The notes under the pieces are model-generated. The model made no database searches, was not told where the DNA came from, and worked only from the letters and a program-made list of their open reading frames with translations. A stretch of DNA of 5,751 bases from the NCBI GenBank assembly GCA_019314425.1, contig JAFCZI010000164.1, positions 1-5,751 on the forward strand. Direction: 5' to 3'. Of the stretch, positions 1 to 5,360 are shown one piece after another (the stretch's first letter is position 1; every line of letters starts with the position of its first letter). The position numbers and the translations under genes are program-made. This stretch comes from Deltaproteobacteria bacterium (GTDB taxonomy: Bacteria; Desulfobacterota; DSM-4660; Desulfatiglandales; Desulfatiglandaceae).

Positions 1-131
1 GGTGTTGCGGAGAAGGCCGAGAAGTAGGCGCATCGGCTCCCTCGATCCGGGATTCCCCGAGGAGCAATTCACCGCCTCCGACGCGATCAGCCCGAGCGAC
101 GAGTGGATCGGACCGGGAGGCGGGGGAGCCG
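1..131. other. GC-rich sequence foreign to etfB
   Basis: This stretch is visibly richer in G and C than what follows. It is in frame with the etfB remnant, but its translation (Pro/Ser/Arg-rich, low complexity) has none of the EtfB residues expected before the conserved C-terminus. In frame 1 it could be the last residues of another protein ending at a TAG at 25-27. In frame 2 there is an open stretch to 169 containing LDPGFPEEQFTASDAISPSDEW, which I do not recognise. An imperfect GC-rich hairpin occurs around 35-65 (GCTCC-CTCG against CGAG-GAGC). I make no gene call. The simplest reading is DNA from another locus or organism joined near base 130. Confidence 0.5.
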
Positions 132-242
132 CTGACGCCGCCGCCAGGACGAAAGGCCGGAAAGATGGTTGAGGGTGATACCCCCCAGGCCAAGGCTGCT
201 GAACTGGCAAAACTGCTGCACGATGAGGCGAAGGTTCTATAG
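132..242 (+). CDS. etfB: Electron transfer flavoprotein beta subunit, C-terminal fragment
   Basis: The last 36 codons read LTPPPGRKAGKMVEGD then TPQAKAAELAKLLHDEAKVL and stop at TAG 240-242. This matches the C-terminal tail of EtfB, where the chain reaches toward the alpha subunit and ends in a helix closing with EAKV-I/L. A full EtfB is about 250-260 residues and carries the AMP site; that part is absent. The frame stays open to base 3, but upstream residues do not resemble EtfB, so the gene is 5'-truncated by a joint near base 130, not just by the window edge. It lies 48 bases upstream of etfA in the usual etfB-etfA order, so the two would be co-transcribed from a promoter outside this segment. 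The family call rests on the tail and the neighbour. Confidence 0.8.
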   Translation: MTPPPGRKAGKMVEGDTPQAKAAELAKLLHDEAKVL

Positions 243-277
243 CGGGTGTGCGATATTAATAATGGGTATGATTGTGT

Positions 278-283
278 AAGGAG
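278..283 (+). promoter_or_regulatory. Ribosome binding site of etfA
   Basis: AAGGAG lies 7 bases before the ATG at 291. It is a near-ideal Shine-Dalgarno sequence and fixes the start of etfA. Confidence 0.8.
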
Positions 284-290
284 ATAAAAA

Positions 291-1268
291 ATGGCACAGG
301 GAGTTTGGACGATTGCTGAGCAGAGGGATGGGGCGATCCGTAAAATTACTTACGAAATTGTGAGTGAAGGAAGGCGTCTGGCGGATGCCCTCGGTCAGGA
401 ACTGACCGTGATACTGCTGGGTTCCAATATAAAAGACAAGGCTGCTGAACTGGGTCAATATGGCGCGGACAAGGTTCTGGTCTGTGATGATCCGAAACTG
501 GAACCCTATACCACTGATGCTTATGTGTCAGCTATTTCGGGACTGGTTAAGGATGGTGATCCGGCGGTATTGCTCGTGGGCGCGTCCGTGGAAGGCAAGG
601 ACCTGGCTTCCCGGCTGGCGGCAAGGCTTGATGTGGCAATGGCTCAGGATTGCACCGCTTTTGCCGTTGAAGATGGAAACCTCGTGGCAATCCGGCCCAT
701 CTACGCCGGAAAGGCCTATGCAAAGGTCACCTTCGAAAACAGCTTCCCGCAGATGGCGGCGGCACGTCCCAAGGTCATGGAGATGAATGAACCTGACGCA
801 TCCAGGTCCGCCGAGGTGGTGGATGCGAAATTTACTTTGGATGACTTAAAAACCAAGGTTCTGGATGTGGTGAAGGATGAGGGCGGCAAAGTGGATCTGA
901 CGGAAGCGGACAAGATCGTTTCCGGGGGTCGCGGCATGAAAGGCCCTGAAAATTATAAAATCCTGGAAGATCTGGCGGCATTGATCGGCGCCAGCGTGGG
1001 TGCCTCCCGTTCGGTTGTTGACGCGGGTTGGCGACCCCATTCGGATCAGGTGGGACAAACCGGAAAAGTGGTTTCCCCCAATCTGTATGTGGCCTGCGGT
1101 ATATCCGGCGCAATTCAGCATTTGGCTGGCATGAGCACGTCAAAGGTGATTGTTGCCATCAATAAAGATGAGGATGCCCCCATCTTCCAGAAGGCCGACT
1201 ACGGTGTTGTGGGCGACCTTTTTGATGTGGTCCCGGCATTGACCGAAGAAGTTAAAAAGTATCTGTAA
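291..1268 (+). CDS. etfA: Electron transfer flavoprotein alpha subunit
   Basis: This 325-residue protein is a full-length EtfA, the FAD-carrying subunit of the cytoplasmic EtfAB heterodimer. ETFs pass electrons from acyl-CoA and related dehydrogenases to an ETF-quinone oxidoreductase or other acceptor. Residues 1 to about 190 form the alpha/beta N-terminal ETF domain, with LLVGAS at 94-99. Residues from about 200 form the FAD domain: SGGRGMKGPENY at 211-222, VGASRSVVDAGW at 236-247, GQTGKVVSPNLYVACGISGA at 255-274, QHLAGM at 276-281 and the INKDEDAPIF signature at 290-299. The start is supported by the AAGGAG ribosome site. It follows etfB by 48 bases and ends 22 bases before a strong terminator, so it is the last gene of the etf operon. 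Nothing suggests it is the longer bifurcating form with an extra ferredoxin domain. No neighbour reveals which dehydrogenase it serves. Confidence 0.97.
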   Translation: MAQGVWTIAEQRDGAIRKITYEIVSEGRRLADALGQELTVILLGSNIKDKAAELGQYGADKVLVCDDPKLEPYTTDAYVSAISGLVKDGDPAVLLVGASVEGKDLASRLAARLDVAMAQDCTAFAVEDGNLVAIRPIYAGKAYAKVTFENSFPQMAAARPKVMEMNEPDASRSAEVVDAKFTLDDLKTKVLDVVKDEGGKVDLTEADKIVSGGRGMKGPENYKILEDLAALIGASVGASRSVVDAGWRPHSDQVGQTGKVVSPNLYVACGISGAIQHLAGMSTSKVIVAINKDEDAPIFQKADYGVVGDLFDVVPALTEEVKKYL

Positions 1269-1290
1269 AAAAATAGGAACGTTATTTCAT

Positions 1291-1328
1291 AAGCCCGTCG
1301 GGTCTGTCGACCCGGGGGGCTTTTTTTT
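1291..1328 (+). terminator. Intrinsic terminator of the etf operon
   Basis: The stem is AAGCCC (1291-1296) with GGGCTT (1317-1322), plus an inner perfect GGGTC/GACCC (1300-1304 with 1309-1313) closing a TGTC loop. It is followed directly by eight T residues (1321-1328). It sits 22 bases after the etfA stop. The reverse strand lacks a matching T tract, so it acts mainly on plus-strand transcripts. Confidence 0.93.
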
Positions 1329-1389
1329 GTAATGGTTCAAAGGGTGCAGGTAAATCAACTTCGAATTTTCTCCTGCCCCCTGTGAATTT

Positions 1390-2061
1390 CTACAATAACT
1401 CCAGAAAGTCTTCCAGGTTCAGCGCTCTAATTTCCTCCAGGGCTTCTTCTTCGCTGACAGGCTGATTCTCCAGGTTTTCCATGGCGCCGGGCTGAAGCAT
1501 CAACTGCAACGTTTTTTCATCCGGCTTCTGAAGCCATTGCGTTACCTGTTCTACGGGTTGGCGTACTTCTTCCAGTTCTTCCCACATGTTGTTGGCGATC
1601 TCCCGACTCTCGCCGGAAGCCAGATGCGGGGCCACGAAAAAACGATCGAGAATGACGGCGATGGGGATGTTCACTTCATTTTCCAGTAAATAACTCAATT
1701 TCTGCATATACGCAGATGCGTAGATATGTTCAGTAACGGGGACCGATCCGGATTGTTTTTGAATGACCACGCCGTATTTGAGCCGCAACCGTCGGTCTCC
1801 TTTGAGCGGTTCAGGGACCCAGTAACGCCCTTCCAGGGTGTTCGGAGGTTCCTCTCGGGTTGTGCTTGCATGCGCTTCTTCGCCTTGTGCTGGCGGTATT
1901 TGCGACGGTTCCATCTCATCCATTATGACGACCCTGGTTCCCGTTTTGAGGGGGCGGAAAGCACCGTTTTCAGAGATCAGGCCGATTTCATGGTGTCCGC
2001 AGGTAGGGCAGTTTTGGGTGGTGACGGTTCCGGCAAATGGTATTTCTTTTCGGTTTGTCAT
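1390..2061 (-). CDS. Hypothetical acidic protein with CxxC-H-H cluster
   Basis: I do not assign a function to this 223-residue protein. The N-terminus has one compact metal-ligand-like cluster, CPTCGHHE at 18-25 (C18, C21, H23, H24). The following stretch, FRPLKTGTRVVIMDE at 35-49, is reminiscent of small zinc-ribbon-headed proteins. Residues about 50-75 are a Pro/Glu/Ala-rich linker. Residues 78-100 (EGRYWVPEPLKGDRRLRLKYG) and 125-150 look folded. The C-terminal third is strongly acidic and probably helical, ending in EEEALEEIRALNLEDFLELL. There is no signal peptide or membrane segment. The start is supported by AAAGGA (complement of 2069-2074) 7 bases upstream. It is a single-gene unit convergent with etfA and divergent from the toxin-antitoxin pair. 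A second CxxC needed for a classical zinc ribbon is missing, so metal binding is only a possibility. Confidence 0.75.
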   Translation of the reverse strand: MTNRKEIPFAGTVTTQNCPTCGHHEIGLISENGAFRPLKTGTRVVIMDEMEPSQIPPAQGEEAHASTTREEPPNTLEGRYWVPEPLKGDRRLRLKYGVVIQKQSGSVPVTEHIYASAYMQKLSYLLENEVNIPIAVILDRFFVAPHLASGESREIANNMWEELEEVRQPVEQVTQWLQKPDEKTLQLMLQPGAMENLENQPVSEEEALEEIRALNLEDFLELL

Positions 2062-2068
2062 GGTTATT

Positions 2069-2074
2069 TCCTTT
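2069..2074 (-). promoter_or_regulatory. Ribosome binding site of the 223-residue protein
   Basis: Read on the minus strand this is AAAGGA, 7 bases before the ATG whose complement is 2059-2061. It supports that start codon. Confidence 0.65.
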
Positions 2075-2089
2075 GTATGAGGATGTTCG

Positions 2090-2108
2090 GAATATTTTGT
2101 AAATATTC
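2090..2108. repeat. Perfect 8-3-8 inverted repeat
   Basis: GAATATTT (2090-2097), spacer TGT, AAATATTC (2101-2108) form a perfect inverted repeat 29 bases upstream of the minus-strand gene start. It could be an operator for that gene. Twelve bases of it (TTGTAAATATTC, 2097-2108) recur in inverse orientation at 2219-2230. Confidence 0.6.
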
Positions 2109-2120
2109 GACCAGTACCCC

Positions 2121-2186
2121 ATCTTCGCCTATTTTGGCCTGCTCACATAGCATTAGTATGCTACGCAGTCCAAAATAGACGAATAT
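2121..2186. repeat. Long imperfect inverted repeat with inner palindrome
   Basis: The arms are 22 bases each, 2121-2142 and 2165-2186, and pair with three mismatches. Both contain TCTATTTTGG or CCTATTTTGG next to a CTGC/GCAG end. Inside lies a second perfect stem, TAGCAT (2148-2153) and ATGCTA (2158-2163), with a TAGT loop. The element sits between the two divergent transcription units. There is no T tract, so it is not a typical terminator. It could be a regulatory cruciform or operator, or the footprint of a small mobile element. Confidence 0.7.
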
Positions 2187-2238
2187 GAAGCACTAGCCAA
2201 ACATTTACATTGTAATCAGAATATTTACAATATTTTTC

Positions 2239-2270
2239 AGTCAACTTGACAAGCTTAGTCAACTGGACTA
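2239..2270 (+). promoter_or_regulatory. Twin operators of the toxin-antitoxin operon
   Basis: Two near-identical 12-mers, AGTCAACTTGAC (2239-2250) and AGTCAACTGGAC (2257-2268), lie 18 bases apart. The first contains the perfect palindrome GTCAA-C-TTGAC (2240-2250); the second is centred in TAGTC-AACTG-GACTA (2256-2270). They overlap the -35 and -10 regions of the promoter. Paired palindromes over the promoter are what Phd/YefM antitoxins use for autorepression with their toxin, so this is the likely operator. The spacing is observed; the binding is inferred. Confidence 0.65.
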
Positions 2271-2274
2271 GGCT
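2246..2274 (+). promoter_or_regulatory. Sigma70-type promoter of the toxin-antitoxin operon
   Basis: A consensus -35 TTGACA (2246-2251) is followed after exactly 17 bases by TAGGCT (2269-2274), a weak -10. Transcription would begin around 2280, giving a leader of under 30 bases before the antitoxin ATG at 2308. The -35 lies within one operator palindrome and the -10 touches the other. Confidence 0.6.
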
Positions 2275-2307
2275 TATGCAAATGCCAACGAATAATCGGG
2301 GGAACCG

Positions 2308-2538
2308 ATGAAGTCTGTCAACGTGCATGAAGCGAAAACAACACTTTCCGCGCTCCTGGCCCAGGTTGAAAAAACGGGTGAAAGAATTTTCATCTGCCGA
2401 AATGGGAAACCCGTGGCCGACCTGGTGCCTCACAAGCGTAAGGACCGTATTACACCGCATCCCGTCATGGGCGGCATAAACATTAAATACGATCCAACGG
2501 AACCCTTGACCCCGGATGAATGGCCGGAGACAACCTGA
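2308..2538 (+). CDS. Phd/YefM-type antitoxin
   Basis: This 76-residue protein is a type II antitoxin. The N-terminal half (MKSVNVHEAKTTLSALLAQV, then EKTGERIFICRNGKPVADLVPHK) is the Phd/YefM fold that dimerises and binds operator DNA. The C-terminal tail (IKYDPTEPLTPDEWPE, 59-74) is the conserved acidic segment that wraps the toxin's active site. GGGGGA at 2298-2303 serves as ribosome site. The stop codon overlaps the toxin start (TGATG at 2536-2540). Its length is typical for the family. The partner is the PIN toxin just downstream, and together they would repress their own promoter through the twin palindromes at 2239-2270. Such antitoxins pair with PIN (VapC), Doc or RelE toxins; here the neighbour decides. 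Confidence 0.92.
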   Translation: MKSVNVHEAKTTLSALLAQVEKTGERIFICRNGKPVADLVPHKRKDRITPHPVMGGINIKYDPTEPLTPDEWPETT

Positions 2539-2912
2539 TGCTGCTGGACACCTGCGCTCTTCTCTGGTTGGCCCAAGGCGGCGGACAATTGTCCCCGGAT
2601 GTCCTTAAAAAACTGGCGGCGGCGCCTTTTGTCTACGTTTCAGCCATCAGTGGTTTTGAAGTTGGCATTAAACATCAAAAAGGAAAGCTCGATTTGCCGG
2701 TGCCACCTTCCGATTGGTTTGATGTCATCGTCAAACATCACGATCTTCAGGTTCTCCCCCTGGACCTTGAAATCTGCATCCGTTCAACCCAGTTGCCCCC
2801 CATTCATAACGATCCGTGCGACAGAATGATCATTGCCACGGCCCAGATCCATCACCTTGTCATCGTCACGGCAGATACAGTTTTCAAAACCTACGAAATT
2901 GAAACTTTGTAG
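2538..2912 (+). CDS. PIN-domain toxin, VapC-like ribonuclease
   Basis: This is a PIN-domain endoribonuclease toxin of about 124 residues. PIN toxins cut RNA (often initiator tRNA or rRNA) with Mg2+ held by four acidic residues. Numbered from the ATG at 2538 these are D4 in MLLDTCALLW, E41 in SAISGFEVGIKH, D95 in HNDPCDRMIIATA and D113 in VTADTVF, all present, so the enzyme looks intact. An upstream in-frame ATG at 2520 would add six residues. I prefer 2538 because it overlaps the antitoxin stop (TGATG), has GGAGA at 2526-2530 seven bases upstream, and begins at the usual family N-terminus. Translation is thus coupled to the antitoxin. A terminator lies about 60 bases downstream. Confidence 0.92.
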   Translation: MLLDTCALLWLAQGGGQLSPDVLKKLAAAPFVYVSAISGFEVGIKHQKGKLDLPVPPSDWFDVIVKHHDLQVLPLDLEICIRSTQLPPIHNDPCDRMIIATAQIHHLVIVTADTVFKTYEIETL

Positions 2913-2971
2913 CGGTACCACGAAAAATAATACGGTGGGCAGACGGGAGAGTCAAACGCTGAAACCGAGGA

Positions 2972-3009
2972 CGTGCAGCCTTGCCCTATCCGACTGCACG
3001 GGTTTTTTT
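2972..3009 (+). terminator. Intrinsic terminator after the toxin gene
   Basis: CGTGCAG (2972-2978) pairs perfectly with CTGCACG (2994-3000) across a 15-base loop. It is followed by GG and seven T residues (3003-3009). It lies 59 bases after the toxin stop and probably ends the toxin-antitoxin transcript. The rest of the 146-base gap before the next gene shows nothing clear. Confidence 0.75.
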
Positions 3010-3058
3010 GCCTCTATCTGAAATCGTCCTCCTGGGGTTCTCATCAGATATTCCGCAC

Positions 3059-3367
3059 CTACCCCTTACGGGGCTTTTTCGCCTGAACTTCAACATGCTT
3101 CCCAACCGATTTTACATGGTCTTGAAGCACCTCGTTGATTTTGGTTTGCCACCCCCTACCCTGTGCCTTAAAAAAATCCAGCACTTCGGCATTAAGCCGG
3201 ATTGTGGTTGATTTTCTGGCGGGTGCTTTTTGTGGCCCCCGGACTCGTGGCGGGATCTCAGGGTGAGCTTCGATCACGGGCCGCATACGGCCCAGAATAG
3301 AATCCGACAAGGGCGGAGATTCAACCGCTTTTAAATCCGCCTGGGAAACATTGTCAGCCTTTTTCAT
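3059..3367 (-). CDS. BrnA-like ribbon-helix-helix antitoxin, orphan
   Basis: Read from the ATG whose complement is 3365-3367, the product has 102 residues. The C-terminal half contains [34 protein letters not shown], the BrnA-type RHH unit: a beta strand (STTIRLN), then helices around EVLDFFKAQ and the G-x-G-WQTKIN turn. The N-terminal half is a charged, Pro-rich extension ([22 protein letters not shown]). A TTG-initiated extension to 3400 is possible, but the ATG followed by MKKAD fits BrnA proteins better, although the ribosome site (GTGGAA) is weak. BrnA normally follows its toxin BrnT in one operon; here the upstream side is occupied by the oppositely oriented hsdM, and no BrnT is encoded. 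It may be a solitary repressor or the remnant of a broken toxin-antitoxin pair. Confidence 0.82.
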   Translation of the reverse strand: MKKADNVSQADLKAVESPPLSDSILGRMRPVIEAHPEIPPRVRGPQKAPARKSTTIRLNAEVLDFFKAQGRGWQTKINEVLQDHVKSVGKHVEVQAKKPRKG

Positions 3368-3383
3368 AATATTCCACAATATT
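3368..3383. repeat. AATATT inverted pair upstream of brnA-like gene
   Basis: AATATT-CCAC-AATATT spans 3368-3383, directly before the minus-strand ATG. RHH antitoxins bind short palindromes at their own promoter, so this could be an autoregulatory site. It also marks the edge where recognisable hsdM sequence begins. Function is inferred only. Confidence 0.35.
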
Positions 3384-4112
3384 GATACGGTGGCCGACAA
3401 AAAGGAAGATGTGGTTGGACGGGTCTATGAGTATTTTCTGGGAAAGTTCGCGGCGGCGGAGGGCAAGGGCGGCGGCGAGTTCTATACGCCCAAGGATGTG
3501 GTCAACCTCATTGCCGAGATGATCAAGCCGTATAAGGGCAAGATCTATGACCCCTGCTGCGGTTCCGGGGGCATGTTTGTTCAGTCCATCAAGTTTGTGG
3601 AGAACCACCACGGCAATACCCGAGACATCTCCATCTACGGGCAGGAGTCCATTGGCGCCACCTATAAGCTGGCGAAAATGAACCTGGCCATCCGCTCCAT
3701 CAGCGGCAACCTGGGCGAAGTTCCGGTCGATACCTTCTTTAAGGACCAGCACCCCGACCTCAAAGCCGATTACATCATGGCCAATCCGCCCTTTAACCTC
3801 AAGGCGTGGCGGGGGGCTGACGAGCTCACCGATGACCCGCGCTGGGCCGGTTACGAGGTGCCGCCGGTGGGCAATGCCAACTACGCCTGGATTCTGCACA
3901 TGATTTCGAAACTCTCGGAGAATGGCGTAGCCGGTTTTGTTTTGGCCAATGGCTCTATGTCCACGAATACCAATTCCGAAGGAAAGATCCGCCGGAAGAT
4001 CATTGAAAACGACCTGGTGGACCGCATGATTGCCTTGCCCGGACAGCTCTTTTATACGACCCAGATTCCGGTCTGCCTCTGGTTTATTGCCCGCGATAAG
4101 TCTGGCGGGCAA

Positions 4113-4148
4113 CCCTCACCCCTAGCCCCTCTCCCAAAGGGCGAGGGG
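4113..4148 (+). repeat. GC-rich hairpin repeat inserted in frame in hsdM
   Basis: The 36 bases encode [12 protein letters not shown], a peptide familiar from translated copies of a dispersed proteobacterial intergenic repeat. The core is a hairpin: CCCCTC (4126-4131) and CCC (4133-4135) pair with GGG (4139-4141) and GAGGGG (4143-4148) across an AAA loop. Being twelve codons long it keeps the frame. It falls in the variable loop between ARDKSGG and [11 protein letters not shown], where HsdM homologues differ in length. Confidence 0.75.
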
Positions 4149-4529
4149 AATCGATTGCGCGACCGCAGGGGGGAAGTGTTGTTCATCGATGCCCGCAAGA
4201 TGGGCACCCTGGTTGATCGTGTTCATCGGGATCTGTCAGATGGCGACATTACTGAAATTATCCGCACATACCATGCCTGGCGCGGTGAGGCAGAGGCTGG
4301 AGAGTATGAGGACAAGCCTGGCTTCTGCAAGTCCGCTACCCTGGAGGAGATCAAGTCCCATGACGATGTCCTCACCCCTGTCCGTTATGTAGGGGCAGCA
4401 GAACTGGAGGACGACGGTATCCCCTTTGAGGAGAAAATGACCAAGTTGACCGCCACCCTCTATGGGCAGATGCGAGAGGGTGCGGAACTGGACGTCGTGA
4501 TTCGGAAAAATTTGGAAATCCTCGGATTT

Positions 4530-4533
4530 GGAG
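4530..4533 (+). promoter_or_regulatory. Ribosome binding site of the KilA-N gene
   Basis: GGAG lies 8 bases before ATG 4542 and inside the last codons of hsdM. It indicates operonic expression and supports the start. Confidence 0.6.
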
Positions 4534-4541
4534 AATAGGTC

Positions 4542-5360
4542 ATGGCAAAGATAAATGTGCTAAACAAAGAGGTGAAGCTATATACTGTCAAAGACGAAGA
4601 TTATATCTCGCTCACCGATATAGCCCGTTACAAGGACAGTGATCGTACCGATTACATCATTCAGAACTGGCTTCGTAATCGTAATACCATCGAATTTCTT
4701 GGAATTTGGGAACATTTGAATAATTCAAATTTTAATCCCATCGAATTCGATGGGATTAGAAACCGGGCTGGATTGAACAGCTTTGTCTTGACTGCCAAAC
4801 GCTGGATAAAATCAACCGGAGCCATTGGGCTAATCTCCAAAGCCGGTCGCTATGGCGGAACCTATGCCCACAAAGACATTGCCTTTGAATTTGCTTCCTG
4901 GGTGTCTGTAGAGTTTAAACTCTATCTTATCAAGGAGTTTCAAAGGCTTAAGGAAGATGAGCGAAAAACTCTGGGTTGGGATATTCGCCGTAATCTTGCC
5001 AAAATTAACTACCGCATTCATACCGATGCCATCCAGCAGCATCTGGTCCCTCAAATTCTGGATAAAAAACAAATTTCCCTGGTCTATGCCAGTGAAGCGG
5101 ATGTGCTTAACCTCGCCCTGTTTGGTATGACCGCAGCTCAGTGGCGTGATGCCAACCCGGATAAAAAAGGGAATATGCGGGATGAGGCCGATGTTACCCA
5201 ACTGGTCTGCCTTTCCAATCTGGAAAACCTCAATGCCCTGTTTATAGCCGAAGGCGCACCGCAACAGGAACGGCTGGAACGTCTCAACCAGATCGCTATT
5301 CAGCAGATGACCCTGCTGGCAGGGGATAAGCGGCTGAAACTGCCGGGAGATGGGGAGTGA
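4542..5360 (+). CDS. KilA-N domain DNA-binding protein
   Basis: The 272-residue product carries a KilA-N domain over about residues 5-135: a beta-hairpin start (VLNKEVKLYTVKDEDYISLTDIAR), the WLRNRNTIEFLGIWE segment (43-57), then KRWIKSTGAIGLISKAGRYGGTYAHKDIAFEFASWVSVEFKLYLIKEFQRLK (86-137). KilA-N is a DNA-binding domain known from phage antirepressors and large DNA viruses, and it also occurs in chromosomal genes next to type I restriction systems. The C-terminal half (about 140-272) is mostly helical, with no motif that I recognise. It starts only three bases after hsdM stops, so the two are co-transcribed. The likely role is DNA binding or regulation within the restriction-modification locus; the exact target is unknown. 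The gene encodes a perfect 26-bp DNA palindrome around residues 64-72. Confidence 0.9.
   Translation: MAKINVLNKEVKLYTVKDEDYISLTDIARYKDSDRTDYIIQNWLRNRNTIEFLGIWEHLNNSNFNPIEFDGIRNRAGLNSFVLTAKRWIKSTGAIGLISKAGRYGGTYAHKDIAFEFASWVSVEFKLYLIKEFQRLKEDERKTLGWDIRRNLAKINYRIHTDAIQQHLVPQILDKKQISLVYASEADVLNLALFGMTAAQWRDANPDKKGNMRDEADVTQLVCLSNLENLNALFIAEGAPQQERLERLNQIAIQQMTLLAGDKRLKLPGDGE
4733..4758. repeat. Perfect 26-bp palindrome inside the KilA-N gene
   Basis: The two 13-base halves (4733-4745 and 4746-4758) are exact reverse complements with no spacer, centred on GAATTC. They encode part of NFNPIEFDGI. Flanking bases continue the symmetry weakly: 4731/4760 and 4730/4761 pair, and 4732/4759 is a T-G. The 10-mer CCATCGAATT from the core also occurs 51 bases upstream at 4687-4696. 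Confidence 0.9.

Larger units (their letters stand above)
3351..4538 (+). pseudogene. hsdM: Type I restriction-modification DNA methyltransferase subunit, N-terminally truncated
   Basis: The product would be HsdM, the adenine N6-methyltransferase of a type I restriction-modification complex, acting with HsdS. Present are the conserved [14 protein letters not shown] entry helix (21-34), GGGEFYTP (40-47), SAM-binding motif I DPCCGSGG (67-74), the catalytic NPPF motif (145-148), a [11 protein letters not shown] helix (174-184) and the usual C-terminus with [13 protein letters not shown] and [11 protein letters not shown]. Missing is the whole N-terminal HsdM_N helical domain, by my estimate roughly 150 residues. 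The open frame can begin only at TTG 3351 or GTG 3390, neither with a good ribosome site, and overlaps the divergent brnA-like gene. Residues 255-266 are an in-frame repeat insertion. The gene shares an operon with the KilA-N gene. It is probably a remnant; a shortened active protein is less likely. Confidence 0.85.

Noticed and set aside
1726..2178. 150-codon plus-strand open frame opposite the 223-residue protein
   Set aside because: It runs across the minus-strand gene and its promoter region and through the hairpin element. The minus-strand gene has a good ribosome site and a more protein-like sequence.
2520..2537. Upstream ATG for the PIN toxin at 2520
   Set aside because: It lacks a ribosome site and adds six residues not typical of the family; ATG 2538 overlaps the antitoxin stop and has GGAGA at the right distance.
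3062..3079. Small CCCC-TTAC-GGGG hairpin with five T residues
   Set aside because: The stem is only four base pairs and lies within the end of the brnA-like coding sequence; too weak to call a terminator.
3354..4112. 252-codon minus-strand open frame opposite hsdM
   Set aside because: It is the antisense shadow of clearly conserved hsdM sequence; the product matches no family and is Gly/Val/Ile-rich in the way typical of shadows.
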